DNA of 64,000 bases from positions 1,719,001 through 1,783,000 of the forward strand of contig CALZFC010000274.1 in assembly GCA_945643635.1 (NCBI GenBank). Direction: 5' to 3'. The translations under genes and the position numbers were made by a program. This DNA is from Allodiplogaster sudhausi (taxonomy: Eukaryota; Nematoda; Chromadorea; Rhabditida; Diplogasteridae). How positions within the stretch are numbered: the first letter of the stretch is position 1; every line of letters begins with the position of its first letter. Below are positions 21,664 through 33,100 of this stretch, one piece after another. A model generated the notes under the pieces. The model had not been told where the DNA came from. It was given only the letters and a program-made list of their open reading frames with translations, and made no database searches.

Positions 21664-21905
21664 GAAATAGAGAAAGCGAGAAAGAGAGAAAGATAGAAGG
21701 GGAGAAAGCGAGAAAGAGAGAAAGATAGAACTGGAGAAAGCGAGAAAGAGAGAAAGATAGAAGGGGAGAAAGCGAGGAAGAGAGAAAGATAGAAGGGGAG
21801 AAAGCGAAAAAGAGAGAAAGATAGAAGGGGAGAAAGCGAGGAAGAGAGAAAGATAGAAGGGGAGAAAGCGAGAAAGAGAGAAAGATAGAACTGGAGAAAG
21901 CGAGG
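21664..21905 (-). repeat. 32-bp minisatellite, about 7 units
   Basis: Inverted counterpart of 10612-11012, with about seven units instead of twelve. This accounts for most of the length difference between the IR2 arms. Confidence 0.85.
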
Positions 21906-22559
21906 AAGATGGCCGGTGCAGATGACGATGCTTTCTGTCGCGCGGGCTTTAATGTCGAAGACATTCACAGTCAGCAGCTGGAACACGACAATAAATACCG
22001 CATAAATACATATATTAATTAGGTAATTAACTACCATTTCATCTAAATAATTTTCCTCTCTATATCTATCATTCTCAATGGGTTTTGTCACTCTATAGCT
22101 GTCATATGCCAGGTGGTTCTTGCCCCCCCCCTTTTTTTTTTTACTAATCTGCACTGGTACTACAATGTCATTACCTTCATTTGAATATTTTCTCATGCTC
22201 TATATGGTAGATGCCAAGTGGTTCAGGCATGCCATCCCCCCTTTTTTTTACTAATCTGCACTGATTCTATGACGAGCTATCACCTTCATTTGAATATGAT
22301 CTCTTTTAAGCCTTTCGCATCAGTGCGAACGCAGTAGGCACTGACTCATTTTGTGTTTCGGCCCGAGCAGTTTCTATTATGTTTCCCTGGATTACTTATA
22401 AGTCATCCGCCAGGGTGCCGTAGCATCTTGCTTCGTGGTTCTTACAATTAGTTGGGTTCTATTTTCTAAACTTGCGAGGCGACGAGCTCAGTCGAGTGAG
22501 CTATAGACCCCCCCCCCCTCCTCTTCGAGATACAGACCCTTCTGTTATAATTTAGTACA

Positions 22560-22901
22560 ATTTTGTTATACTTCGGGTAAATCTAAAAAAAAGTAATTTC
22601 TGGATTTAATATGTTCAACTGATAGAGAGAAAACATATTCCGCATATTATATGGAATATGTTCACTACCTGTAAAAACCACAATTGGCGAGGATATTAAC
22701 GATGGGTCCGGCGCATCCGAAACATTCATGACGCTACAATGTTGTACAGTACTGTAAATATATATACGTATACACACTTCCTACCAAAAAACCGATGAAT
22801 ACTTTTCTACTTCTCCTTGAAAAGTATCCTCTACTGGAGGGTGACTTGATTATTGTTTCTGAAACCACCGATTGCACCTTTCTTCCTTGCCGATTTCAGT
22901 C
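22560..22901 (+). promoter_or_regulatory. Upstream block before an orphan signal-peptide exon
   Basis: Inverted copy of 9618-9960. It leads into a signal-peptide exon with no downstream exons, so transcripts from here would run into the pyrimidine tract. Confidence 0.4.
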
Positions 22902-22967
22902 ATGTCCTGGAGGCCCTCGGTTCTGCTCGTACTGTCGCTTGCTGCGTCTGCAACTGTGGCTCAGGAG
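22902..22967 (+). pseudogene. Orphan signal-peptide exon of TSP1/CC family
   Basis: Identical in structure to the exon at 9617-9552 (22 codons, donor GTATCC). Only 43 bp of intron follow before the sequence jumps to the 32-bp minisatellite at 23010, so no TSP1 or CC exon is attached. If read through, the frame enters Ser/Leu-rich repeat sequence to about 23222. Confidence 0.75.
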
Positions 22968-23009
22968 GTATCCACCATTGAAAACCACTATAACTACTTA
23001 ATTACCACA

Positions 23010-25475
23010 TTTTCTCGCTTTCTCCAGTTCTATCTTTCTCTCTTTCTCGCTTTCTCCCCTTCTATCTTTCTCTCTTTCTCGCTTTCTCTATTTCACTGTT
23101 TCTCTTTTTCTCTCTTTCCCTATAGCTATCTTTTTCTCTTTCACTATTTTTTCTCATTGTCCCTTCTTTCTTTCTCCCTTTCCCTCTTTTCTCTTAATCT
23201 CATGCTATCTTTTCTTTTTTGAGTAGTGTTTCACTCTTTTTATCTCTACTTCTCTATTTCTCTCTTCTCTCCTTCTTTCTCTTTTTCTGCTTCTATTTCC
23301 CATTTTTTTTGTTTTTCTTTCCATGTCTCTCGAGTTCTCTCTTGCAATCTCTCTGTCTCGTTTTGTATGCAACTAAAATTTATATAAATTGTAACTAAAT
23401 TGTACCTAAATTGTAACCAAATTGTAACTAATTTTTTTTGTTCATTTCTTTCCATGTCTCTCGATTTCTCTCTTGCAATCTCTCTATCTCTTTTCAAAAG
23501 GTAATCTTCCAGGTCAACAAAAAAAAACTGATTAAACCTCCTGCTGTTTCTCAAATTTGAAAGTTATCAACTGACTTGTTCATCAAATGGAGACAAATGT
23601 TTTGTTTATTTCTTTTATTTCTCACGTTCAATCTTTCTTACCTTCTTTCTCTCGTTTTGTTTCTTGCTCTCTCTCTATTTCTCTTTCTCTTTCTATTTTC
23701 CTTGCATTTTCTAGTCTTGTACTCTTTCTACTGCTACATGAATTTTGAAAAAAAATTTTTTTTTCTTTCTTTCGTTGAATTTTCTCTTTTTTTCTCCCTT
23801 GGTTAGAAAGATAATTGTCACACTGCTCAATGAGAGAAAAGACATGTCAGAGGGCTAAAGTAAGAAACTGAGAATATATGAGTTGTATACGTCAAGAGAA
23901 GAAGTTCTGAGAACTAGGCGTGGTTCGTTTCCACCATCCGTCCGTCACACTTTGATAGGAATTCAGAAGTTTGTTCTCTCAAATGTTGCATATACGCAAG
24001 GAAGCTAGAAATAACTTTTATCGAATGATAATTTTTGTCTAGTTCACGGGGAGTCAAGACGTTCTTTGGAAAACTTTTTGGTGTTACAGTATGCCTCATT
24101 CGGGAATCTCACTTAGAAATTTACTGTAGCACCAAACAGAAATTTCTCTTAACAAAATGTTAAATATTTTGGCTCTCAACACGATTTCCCTTAATGCAAT
24201 CATGAGATACTGTCATATTTTCCTACTGTAAGACTTTTCTGCTAATTTTGGCAACGCGCCACAGCTGGCTAACATCCCCAAATGTACTGGGCTAACTCTC
24301 CGTGAGTTCAGTATTTCTAATTCTATTTTTTTTAAATCAAAATACTATCGTGTCACTTCGCAAATCTAACTTTCTGTTTCTGTATATGTATCTTTGTCTC
24401 ATCAATTGCTTGACCAACCCAATGGAGTGCATGATTACATACATCTTTCCAATATTCTCTGCTCTTTAAATCCATCAATATGATATACCAAGTGCACGGA
24501 GTTGTAATCTTTGTCCTCGCCAGAAATGGAACGATTACAGGGTTTTCCCGCTCTCACCAAACTGGCCTCTCACACAAGCGCCAGATATCGTACGGCGAGA
24601 CGCTCTCTCCAGCACCCTCTTGCTGTATCTCTCATGAGTCCTTCAGGACTTTTTAAAATCTCTCTCGCCTAACCCTTTCCCTGCACTTTCACCGGCCGTA
24701 TCCCTTTCCTTATCCTTCTTCCATATCCTCACACCGCCGCCACCTGCAAAGGGGGGGGGGGAGAGGGAACGACGACCAGCCGCAGAGATCCGAGAGTCTT
24801 GAGTTGAGTAGATTGTGGGAACACCAGAGAAGAACACGTATGGCACAAGAAAACCGAACAGAACATTTATTTACGGATAGAAGGGGTTTATATAAAGATA
24901 GAAATTGTTGTACTTTGCGGTCTTCGATATGTACAGTACCGGTCAAAATTCTATTAACTTTTGGTTTTTCGTGCATAATTTCTTTCAAAGTTAGTGAAAG
25001 TTTATGAAATTTTCAGGGTTGTTTCGTTATGCTGTCAGATTATTAGTTCCAGAATATTGATTTCATAGATCGACTACAAAGCGAGAAAAAAAATCAATAA
25101 GTCAATATCACCCGGGTGCGCATTTAGGAGTACTAAACGAAATGGGTTGTTTCTTTGATAATCAGGTAGTTTTTATTGGATACATGATTTTTCTGTATTC
25201 TAGAGCATCTCTGCGATAAAGTTTTGATCTAATTGCTATTTAGTCACATGTTTTTACATGTTGCCTCCCCCGTTCCCGATCCATGCACTCGGATTGAGAT
25301 GCAAACGGTTTAGGAGGTTATGCACGAAAAACTTTGAAAGAAATTATGCACAAAAACCAAAAGTTAATAGAATTTTGACCGGTACTGTACTCTGGGGAAG
25401 GAAAAGTTCAGATACTATTATTCTGATAATTTCAATTTTCCCTTGAACATATCTCTAAGTTAATTATTCTACTTA
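23010..25475 (+). repeat. Third, partial copy of repeat A (A'')
   Basis: Direct copy of about 10935-13394 and inverted copy of the matching part of 19213-21730. It starts inside the minisatellite and ends at TTATTCTACTTA, where it meets the IR1 left arm. Differences from A are few single bases and homopolymer lengths. No gene is present. Confidence 0.9.
24932..25389. mobile_element. Tc1/mariner-type MITE, copy 3
   Basis: Same ends and interior as 12853-13311; carried along in repeat A''. Confidence 0.8.
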
Positions 25476-25477
25476 AC

Positions 25478-26573
25478 TGATACATTTGACTTTTTTCAAC
25501 AGCCTAAACAGTCGCTGAAGACTGTGAGCGCGATTTACCCGGCAATAAGGTATTCGTTGAAGAATGCAGCCCTTTTCAGTGGCTCACTACTACTACGATT
25601 GTTGTTGCTAGCAACCATCATGTGACGATAACCTTTAGCCCTCATCCTTTAGCTAAGGGCACTTCCACTTTTATCTACAGTCAAGCAATCTTCAAATTTT
25701 TCCCCAAATTAATATTCAAGATAATGTTTTATTAGAACATTTAAGAGGACATTCAATAATGATTCTCCTTGATATTGGGTTGGGAGTTGGCAAATGCTAC
25801 TATGTGCATTAATAAGTGAATGATATGTTTGCATCTAAGTAATGAAACAAGATTTTATAAGTTGCAATTGAATACAACTCTACATTGTTGGAGCCTAATG
25901 TAAGTTCCAAGCGTTCCCCTCGGTCTCTCTCTGTTATTCATTTTGTCTTATTTCGCACATCCATTGTTGAATATATACTTGACTAAACTTAAATGTAAAC
26001 AAAATTATAATATAAATTAATACATATGTATATACAACTTCCTTCCAGCAGTGCGAACGGCCTGACTTGAGTTGCCACATGTGCAGTGCCAATATCACCT
26101 CCCGCTCGCCGCTCTATCTCTAATTGTAAGACTCACTCTCTCTCCTCTCTCTCTCTCTCTACTCTCTCTCTCGCTACTCTCTCTCTCTACTCTCTCTCTC
26201 TCCTTAGAACTTTAATTAATGGTGTTACTAATTAGAATTTTCTTATATCGTTTACTACTACATTGGTATGTTTTTTAATGAAACAATTATGATTTTACAT
26301 GTTTGTACATATGTATCTTCCAACATTTCATAATTTAATTCGATTAATTTAAAAAATTCAATTGATCATATGGTTAAACGCATTTCACTTTCGTTTCCAA
26401 AGGGAAAGTCTCACTCCTCTTCCTTCCCCTTTGAGGAAAGTGTAATTTCACATCTTCAGCAATGATAGAATCTTTTTAAATGCATATTACGAAAGTTTCC
26501 CTTAACAGAATATTAGCAAAGGTGGCATTTTTCTCATTAGAAAAAAACATAAGCCATCGCTATTCCAATTCCG
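25478..26573. other. No gene seen; CT microsatellite
   Basis: A/T-rich sequence with a CT/CTA microsatellite at 26128-26205. A short motif at about 26385-26440 (GCATTTCACTTTCGTTTCC) recurs inverted at 53150-53210 and 54485-54535. Nothing coding is supported. The mirror is 53008-54103. Confidence 0.5.
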
Positions 26574-26776
26574 TTGCTTCATTTCTTCCTCTTAATAGTG
26601 GTTAACGGGAAAAAACTTGCGAGCGGGGTGGATGGTGGGGTTGGTGGTTCGAGTCCGGTCAGAAGCAAAATCTCTTTATTTCTCCCACAGGTACATCCCT
26701 GTCTTGCCGCCTCTTCTCTTGTCACCTTGGCTTCCCCGGTCAATGCGAAGATTTACAATGAGAGCTTCATCGAGAC

Positions 26777-27118
26777 ATGGGGAGGAGCCAAGCGAAGCTC
26801 CGGCCGGCGTTGCGAGCAAAAGGCCGAGCTGAGGGCGCTACTGACGAGCATCAAGCTGGTCCATTTGAGGCGGGAGCACACTCCGCATTCTCGGATCTTC
26901 CTTTGGCAAAGAGATTCGCATGCGTCATGCACGAGATGCTGCCGTCCCGGGGTGTCCAGCTGAGCGAGCTTGCCGGTCTACTCAAGCAGCATCACTCCGC
27001 CATCGATGACTTCATCAAGGACATTGGCGCCTCTCTCCAGATCGACACCAATCCCATCCTTGCAGCAACCGGAGAGAACGGCAAGAAGAAGGAGAAGGGA
27101 ATCATCGCGAGCAGATGA
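26777..27118 (+). CDS. Possible small protein, unknown (left-arm copy)
   Basis: I do not recognise it. This 113-codon frame ends with a convincing soluble-protein segment (L-P-L-A-K-R-F-A-C-V-M-H-E-M, then L-S-E-L-A-G-L-L-K-Q and F-I-K-D-I-G-A-S-L) and a lysine-rich tail. Its N-terminal part is R/A/G-rich and less convincing. Another frame from a CAG acceptor at about 26690 gives N-A-K-I-Y-N-E-S-F-I-E-T-W, so a frameshift or unmodelled intron may join the two. The spacing of its C-terminal residues resembles the remnant at 3598-3957. A GA/CT microsatellite follows immediately. An identical copy is in the right arm. Confidence 0.35.
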   Translation: MGRSQAKLRPALRAKGRAEGATDEHQAGPFEAGAHSAFSDLPLAKRFACVMHEMLPSRGVQLSELAGLLKQHHSAIDDFIKDIGASLQIDTNPILAATGENGKKKEKGIIASR

Positions 27119-27500
27119 AGAAGTTTGGACAATCTCGTGAGGCTGCAGAGTAGTGGAAGGCGACTCTCTCTCCCTCTCTCCCTCTCCCTCTCTCTCCGTG
27201 TCTCTCTCTCTTTCTTTTTCTCTCTCACTCTTTCTCTCTCTTCGTTACAGAATGACAAAAGCTCATATTTATTACCTCCTTCATTGCATTGAGCACCATT
27301 CATGGCTTGGCTGAAAAGGAATACAAAGAAATAAATGCCAAATTGAGAATGGATGAGGCCACCGTGAAAGTCGCTGCTTCCATGGCTACAATTCACTACC
27401 AAACATCGCAGTCATCATACTTCCTTCCATACCTGATTCCAACTACTACTGCTTCCTACTTAAAATATAAAATGTCGTTTGCTATACCACAGCTCTAATT
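27119..27500 (-). repeat. Dispersed repeat Q, left-arm copy
   Basis: Read on the minus strand this has the order GGAAGCAGCGACTTTCACGG, CTCATCCATTCTC, CAGCCAAGCCATGAATGG, CAATGAAGGAGG and a GA run, shared with 60600-61020 and 62280-62880. Plus-strand frames through it look protein-like (E-K-E-Y-K-E-I-N-A-K-L), but the other copies carry stops there, so coding is doubtful. Confidence 0.65.
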
Positions 27501-27539
27501 AATACTCTATTATTTCTTTAAAAGCGCACAAACATCAAT

Positions 27540-27770
27540 AAATGAAAAGGAATGTGACAAAGACTGTATTTTCTCTATTGGTACACCCCCCCCCTCTATA
27601 TTAGAACCACCCATCTAATAATACCCCCTTTAATAATGTCATTGAAAAATAGTACCCCTCCGTCCAGCCGAACCCCTTCAAATGAGACGTCAGGTCGAGA
27701 CGACCTCGAGTGGATCCCCCGTGGTATGGGATGCTCTCCCCAACGAACGCACTCAAACAGGTCTAATGCA
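27540..27770. repeat. One-ended copy of the CTCTAATAGAACCCCC element family
   Basis: Begins at a TGTATTTTCTCTATT end followed by C-rich blocks and ATTGAAAAATAGTACCCC, like 18424-18540, 30536-30985 and 38530-38660. The C homopolymer here differs by two bases between the IR1 arms. Confidence 0.55.
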
Positions 27771-27779
27771 ATGCTATTA

Positions 27780-29940
27780 TTTTAATATGACTCTCTGAAA
27801 TCTGTCGTTGTTTTATTACTATTGCACGTATTGTAACGAATACTTTATCAATAAAGGCATCAGCTTGTACTGTATCTTTTTCTTTTTTTTTACAATTTAC
27901 GGCAGAGACATCGTTTCGTCTTACAATTAATGCTTATGGCCTTTTCAGTTAGCGAATTTATTGTTTGCGACAGCGGCCAAGGAGACCAAACATTTATTAT
28001 GCCATTTAAGAATGAAAATTCATGAACGATCCGGAGAAATGAAGCGTGGCGGAAAGGGTGAAGCAATCGGAAGGCAATCAAATGCCATCGATAATCCCTT
28101 AAATAAATACATATGTAAATACATATGTTAAATTCACGATCTCCTATCGGCTGAAGACAAAAAAGTACTAAAAATATTACATATCTGCAGAGTTATCAAT
28201 GCCTGAAGAAATCGAATTGTAATTGCGCAGTTCGTAGCGACTCGAACTGCTCGGAGCTGTTCGAGCCGTTACAAGTTTTTCTGAATTTTCGAGATTGATC
28301 CTAGGTTGACAAATGTGAGTAATCTTCAGCACTTTTTAAACAATATGGATGCACGAGTGTGTTAAGAAGTAAAACAATACTTCCAAAATCCTTTGCCTAA
28401 TTTTCAATGGTTTTTAACTAATCTTAGCTCTTTGCGGGTCGAGTCGTATCCCTGCCTCCCCTGACAGTTAACAAAGACATAGTTTCGTTTCGTTCCTTTC
28501 TTACAATTAGATTTGTGTTAATGCTTGCCACTGTGTCTTTCAAGGATACCAAAATTTATTATGTCATCTATGAACAAATGAAACGAGCCAGACAAATGAA
28601 ACATGGCGGAAAATGTGAAGCAATCGGAAGGCAATCAGATGCCATCGAAAGCCATTTCAGACGTCCGTGAATATTTCAGTGCTTTGGATCTTTGCTCAGA
28701 AATTTGGGGTTACACAAACGGCTTGGGAGCGAATTCGGCCAGTGTTGTATGCGAAATCAATATGCATTCTTCCAAGTACACATGTCGGGTGGCTCGGTTG
28801 TTGCTCCGTCAAATTTCCTTTGAATATGTATAAAATGCATTGTTTTGTCGCATATTAATAAGCTTTAAAGGAGGATTACAGTACTCGCATCAAATAACAA
28901 AGAGAGATGAGCTTATTGCTCGCACCACAATGCAAAGCTATTATTTTGGGATGGTCTTTGAAATCTGTCATTAGTAGACAACTGTTGCATCTGAGTATAT
29001 ATTGTAATATATACATACTTTATTTACAATCAATAAAGGCATCAACTTGTTTTGTTTATTTATCGCTTTTTACACTTCACAGAGACATTTCGTTTTGTAC
29101 TTGTTCGTTCATAGATTCGTGTTAATGCCTGTGGCCTTTTCAGTGAGCGAATTTACTGTTTGCTACAGCGACGTGTCAGAGAAGGCATTTAAGAATGAGA
29201 GAAGGCATTTTTTTTATGACATTTAAGAATGAAAATGCATGAACGATCCAGACATATCAAAACGGGGTGTAATCGGACGGCAATCACATGCTATCGATAA
29301 AATTCATATGTTACGAAATACAAAGTATGTTAAATGCACTCACTCGTATCGGTTGAATTCCAAAAGTATTAAGATACAGCATTGTTGCAGACTTATCAAT
29401 ATCTGTGGAAATCGAAAATCCGTTCCTTTTATAGTTCACGTGCACAACTCACTCAAAGTGGTCGACAGCCATTCAAGAACCAACAATATGCAGTGACCAC
29501 CACAATGTAAAGCTTTTATTTTGGGATTTCAGGCTGAATTCTATCATTATTAGACTACCGTTGCTCGTCAGCTATTGCAATATAAAGTTTATTTGCAATC
29601 AATTATTTTTTGGCGTTTTTTTTGCACTGAAAGGAGACGAAATCTCACTCTTGAATTCGCGCCTTATATGGTTTAGAGAGAGGCTGTCGCCTTAATTAGG
29701 AAAATTAGTTAGGAAAATTTCAAGTATAATACAAATGAGTTTCATGCCACTTTTAGCAGAGACATTAATGCGTTTTGCTCGTTTCGTGTTAATGTGGCCG
29801 TTTCAGAATCTGATTTACTGTTTTGCATCATCCAAGAGGACCAAAAAGTGCTTGTGTCATTTATGTAACCGAGAAATGAAACGTGGCGGAAAATGAGATG
29901 TAAGCATTAACATGTGACGGTTAAAAACCATTTCAGACGA
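27780..29940. repeat. Cluster of dispersed repeat R (about four copies)
   Basis: Partial copies at about 27780-28090, 28480-28680, 28905-29290 and 29500-29940 share AATAAAGGCATCA, CAGAGACAT, GCGAATTTA.TGTTTGC and GGCAATCA.ATGCCATCGA. Short frames inside (for example a 76-codon frame at 28603) overlap repeat sequence and are not taken as genes. Confidence 0.65.
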
Positions 29941-30158
29941 CCAATAATATGTCTGTCTGAGAAGGCCGTGCCCCCCACACCTCTCTGTTATATATTTTAC
30001 ATCATTTTGGATGGAAGTCCAAAAAATGTTCGGCAGCTAGTCCTGCTATATATAAATTCCAACCAAAAAGTAGATTTATATTTCTTCTTCAAAATTAAGC
30101 TCTGATTGGAGAGTAACTCACTTTACTTGGCTGACTCCTTCCTTGGCCGATTCCAATC

Positions 30159-33100
30159 ATGTCCTGGAGACTCTCAGTCTTGCTCACACTTACACTCGTC
30201 GCTTCCGGTTCTGTCGCACAGGTATCGCACGTCCACCATTGTCTTTGAATACACACAAATCCTGGAAATTCAAATCGTAATTGACTGTTTGGATCCTTGA
30301 AAGGTGTTGATTAAGAAACAAAATGTAGGAAAGTGGAAAGTCCCATGCCTTCAACTATTCCCTCTTCTTTTTCGAACTGCTGTCCTCCCGGCGGAATCTG
30401 GTTGGAGTGGTATTCACCGACGTGCACTTTTCCCTGCGGAATGTGTGGCGAGTCGACGACTCTTACCAGGAAGTGCTGGTCCGCAGCAGATGGCTGCCCA
30501 TGCGATGAGTTAGCTTCTCTCTTTGATTCATAATACCGTATTTTTTCTAGTGGTGCCCCCGAGGGTACGATTTTTCAATGGGAGGGGGCACTATTAGAGG
30601 AGGGGGGGGGGTTCTATTAGAGGGAGCGGTACTATTTTTCAATGCGATTACCTACAAGTTTGCAAATAACATTTTATTCTTTAAAAAAAGAGATTTACAG
30701 TTCGATTTTAATGGAATCATCCCCGGAATATCCGCTTTACAGTAGATTTTGAATACATTTGCAATAAGTTTATTGAGAATATTGGGAAGACCCATGCCTC
30801 AAAGATTCGTTCGAGGAACGTGTCGAGACGAGGTATTAGACTGTTAGGGCGGCACTATTGAAGGGGGCGGGGGTTCTATTAGAGGGAGGGGTACTATTTT
30901 TCAATGGCCTTTTCAAGGAGGGGTTCTATTAGAGTGGGGGGTTGGGGTTCTAATAGAGGGAGGGGCGCTTATAGAGAAAATACGGAATTCTATAACTGCT
31001 CATACAGTGTCAAAGAGAGTATTGATCTTGCGATAAATTTAAATTTGTTTTTATAGCGTACCCACAACGATGGTTGGCCCATGCGGCGCCATCAGCTACG
31101 CTGGTTACCATGGCGTGGAGTGCTGCGCCGGCACCCCGATGGTTGACCCGAACGCGAATGTCCGCATGTGCTCTTTCACGCCTTTCCCAACACGCGCAAA
31201 ACCGCCTTGCTGTCTGCCCAGTTAGCTATGTTTACTCAAAGGTTCAGTGCCAACAATCTAGGTTAAAGTATTATTAGTTAATTGTTTGCATAAAATTAAT
31301 CATATTGGAATTCTAACATTTTTATTTCAATATACATAGGCTCCGCCAGTTACTGGAACGAATGGACGGCGTGGTCGCAGTGTGACATAGTCCAAGGCGG
31401 CCAGACCTTCCGGAAGCGTGCGCGGATGTGCGCCAACTCTGGCCTTGGCTGCCCTTGCACCGGAGTTGATGAGTAAATTTGACCTTCTTAATTATTCAAA
31501 CAAAACATTGAAACAAAAATTCGTTTTTTTTTCTTTGAATTTTTTGCAAATTATTTTTCTCAGAAATCTTAAAGGAGGTCCGAGGCGAATAAATAGTGTC
31601 TTTTTTTCCGCCTTATGTGGTCGGTTTTTGCTAGAAACTTCGATTGCAAGTATCCCGAAGTCACAAAAACCTTCATGCCCTGAGGAAATTAACACTGTTT
31701 TCTATTTTGAATTCCCGAATATTTTATTTTCCCGCCATTTTCAAAAAAATTTTAAAGAGCAACCCTGCGGCCACTGGGGCCAACCATATCATGCGTATTA
31801 ATTGCATACATATGGTGCGCGCAACCTACATTGGCCGGGTTTTTCTTAACACGTTGGCTCACCTGGCAGTGGTGCAAACCACAAGTTTCTGGGGAGAGAG
31901 GCAAGGGGCTGTAGCACTATTTCTGTTCATTCTTTACTCCGTTTTTTTTTATCATTCCGTCCAAATCGGTCAGGGACTTCGTGGTAGGAGTTTTTCCCTT
32001 AAGGCCTCCTTTAATCGTGCATGTACATGCTAATTTTTTCTGCACACGAGAATTTGGAAGAATTGGAGAGTTACACTAAGCTTACAATTAGTTTACTTGA
32101 AATTTTCGACATTGCTACGAGAATCTCTCGAATACTCATTCCTTACAATAAACATACCAGTTTACCTCTTCAATCCTCCTGTCCGCCACGTCGATGCAAG
32201 TGCAGAAAAAGTGAACATGTTTTAAACAGCGCAAATTGCTTATGTATTTTGAAAGCTACTTTTTTATCTACTTGTCTGCTTCAATTCCAAGGTAAAAATT
32301 ATATTCAGGCCTATAGAGAGGGTGCTCGAGAAATGTTTAACGTCATCATCGGTTTGGAATCTTTTCTTTTAAAAAACTCTATTTCCAAAAAAGATTTTAA
32401 TCGGTTATTTAATTCATTTTAGAGTTCAAGCACGACAGCCACACCCCATCTACAAGCACCAAGACGACCCCTTCAACCACAACGACAACTGTAAACATTC
32501 GCAGAATAAAAGATTTATCATAACTGCATTTATTTACAACTAGGCCTGCATTCCTTCGTGGGCGGAGTGGTCGGCGTGGTCGGGCGACTGCTCGCAGCAA
32601 TGCGGCCTGTGCGGAGTACGAACAAGATCGAGAGGATACGCCACGACTTGCGAATGCTGGTGAGAGGGGAGAGAGAGATGGTAGCGAGAGAGAGAGAGAA
32701 AGAGGGAGAGAGATAGGAGAGAGAAAGAGAGTAAAAGAACATGAGAAATAAAAGCTCCGGAAAAATGCAGTTCTCAAAAAGAAAATTCATAGTTATAAGG
32801 ACATTGGATATGAGGCCATCAAGATGGGATGTGGAATTGATAATGCATTTCGTTTTTCTTCTGTTCTATTCATGGTTTTCTAGACAACGATCAAGAGCAA
32901 TTCCTTTCCTCTGAATGATTGGATGTTTCAGTGGCGTGACATCCGAAACCGAGCCGTGCGGAGGCGACTCGCTCTGTCCGTTTCCAAAGCCAACTTGCTG
33001 CGCGCCTTACACAAAGCTAATTGATGGGACGCGCTTTGCATGCGGCACCGCGACCACCACGCCCACCATGGGATGCATCGTTGCCGTTAGTGTCAACTTT

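Larger units (their letters stand above)
19213..23010 (-). repeat. IR2 right arm (repeat A')
   Basis: Reverse complement of 9508-13468, with five fewer minisatellite units. It ends 43 bp into intron 1 of the copied TSP1/CC gene, where it abuts the third copy (A''). Confidence 0.9.

Noticed and set aside
26625..26685. B-box-like GGTTCGAGTCC suggesting a tRNA
   Set aside because: The upstream sequence lacks an A box and the acceptor stem does not pair.
28603..28833. 76-codon frame with ATG in good context
   Set aside because: Its first half is a copy of dispersed repeat R, which also occurs elsewhere without an open frame.
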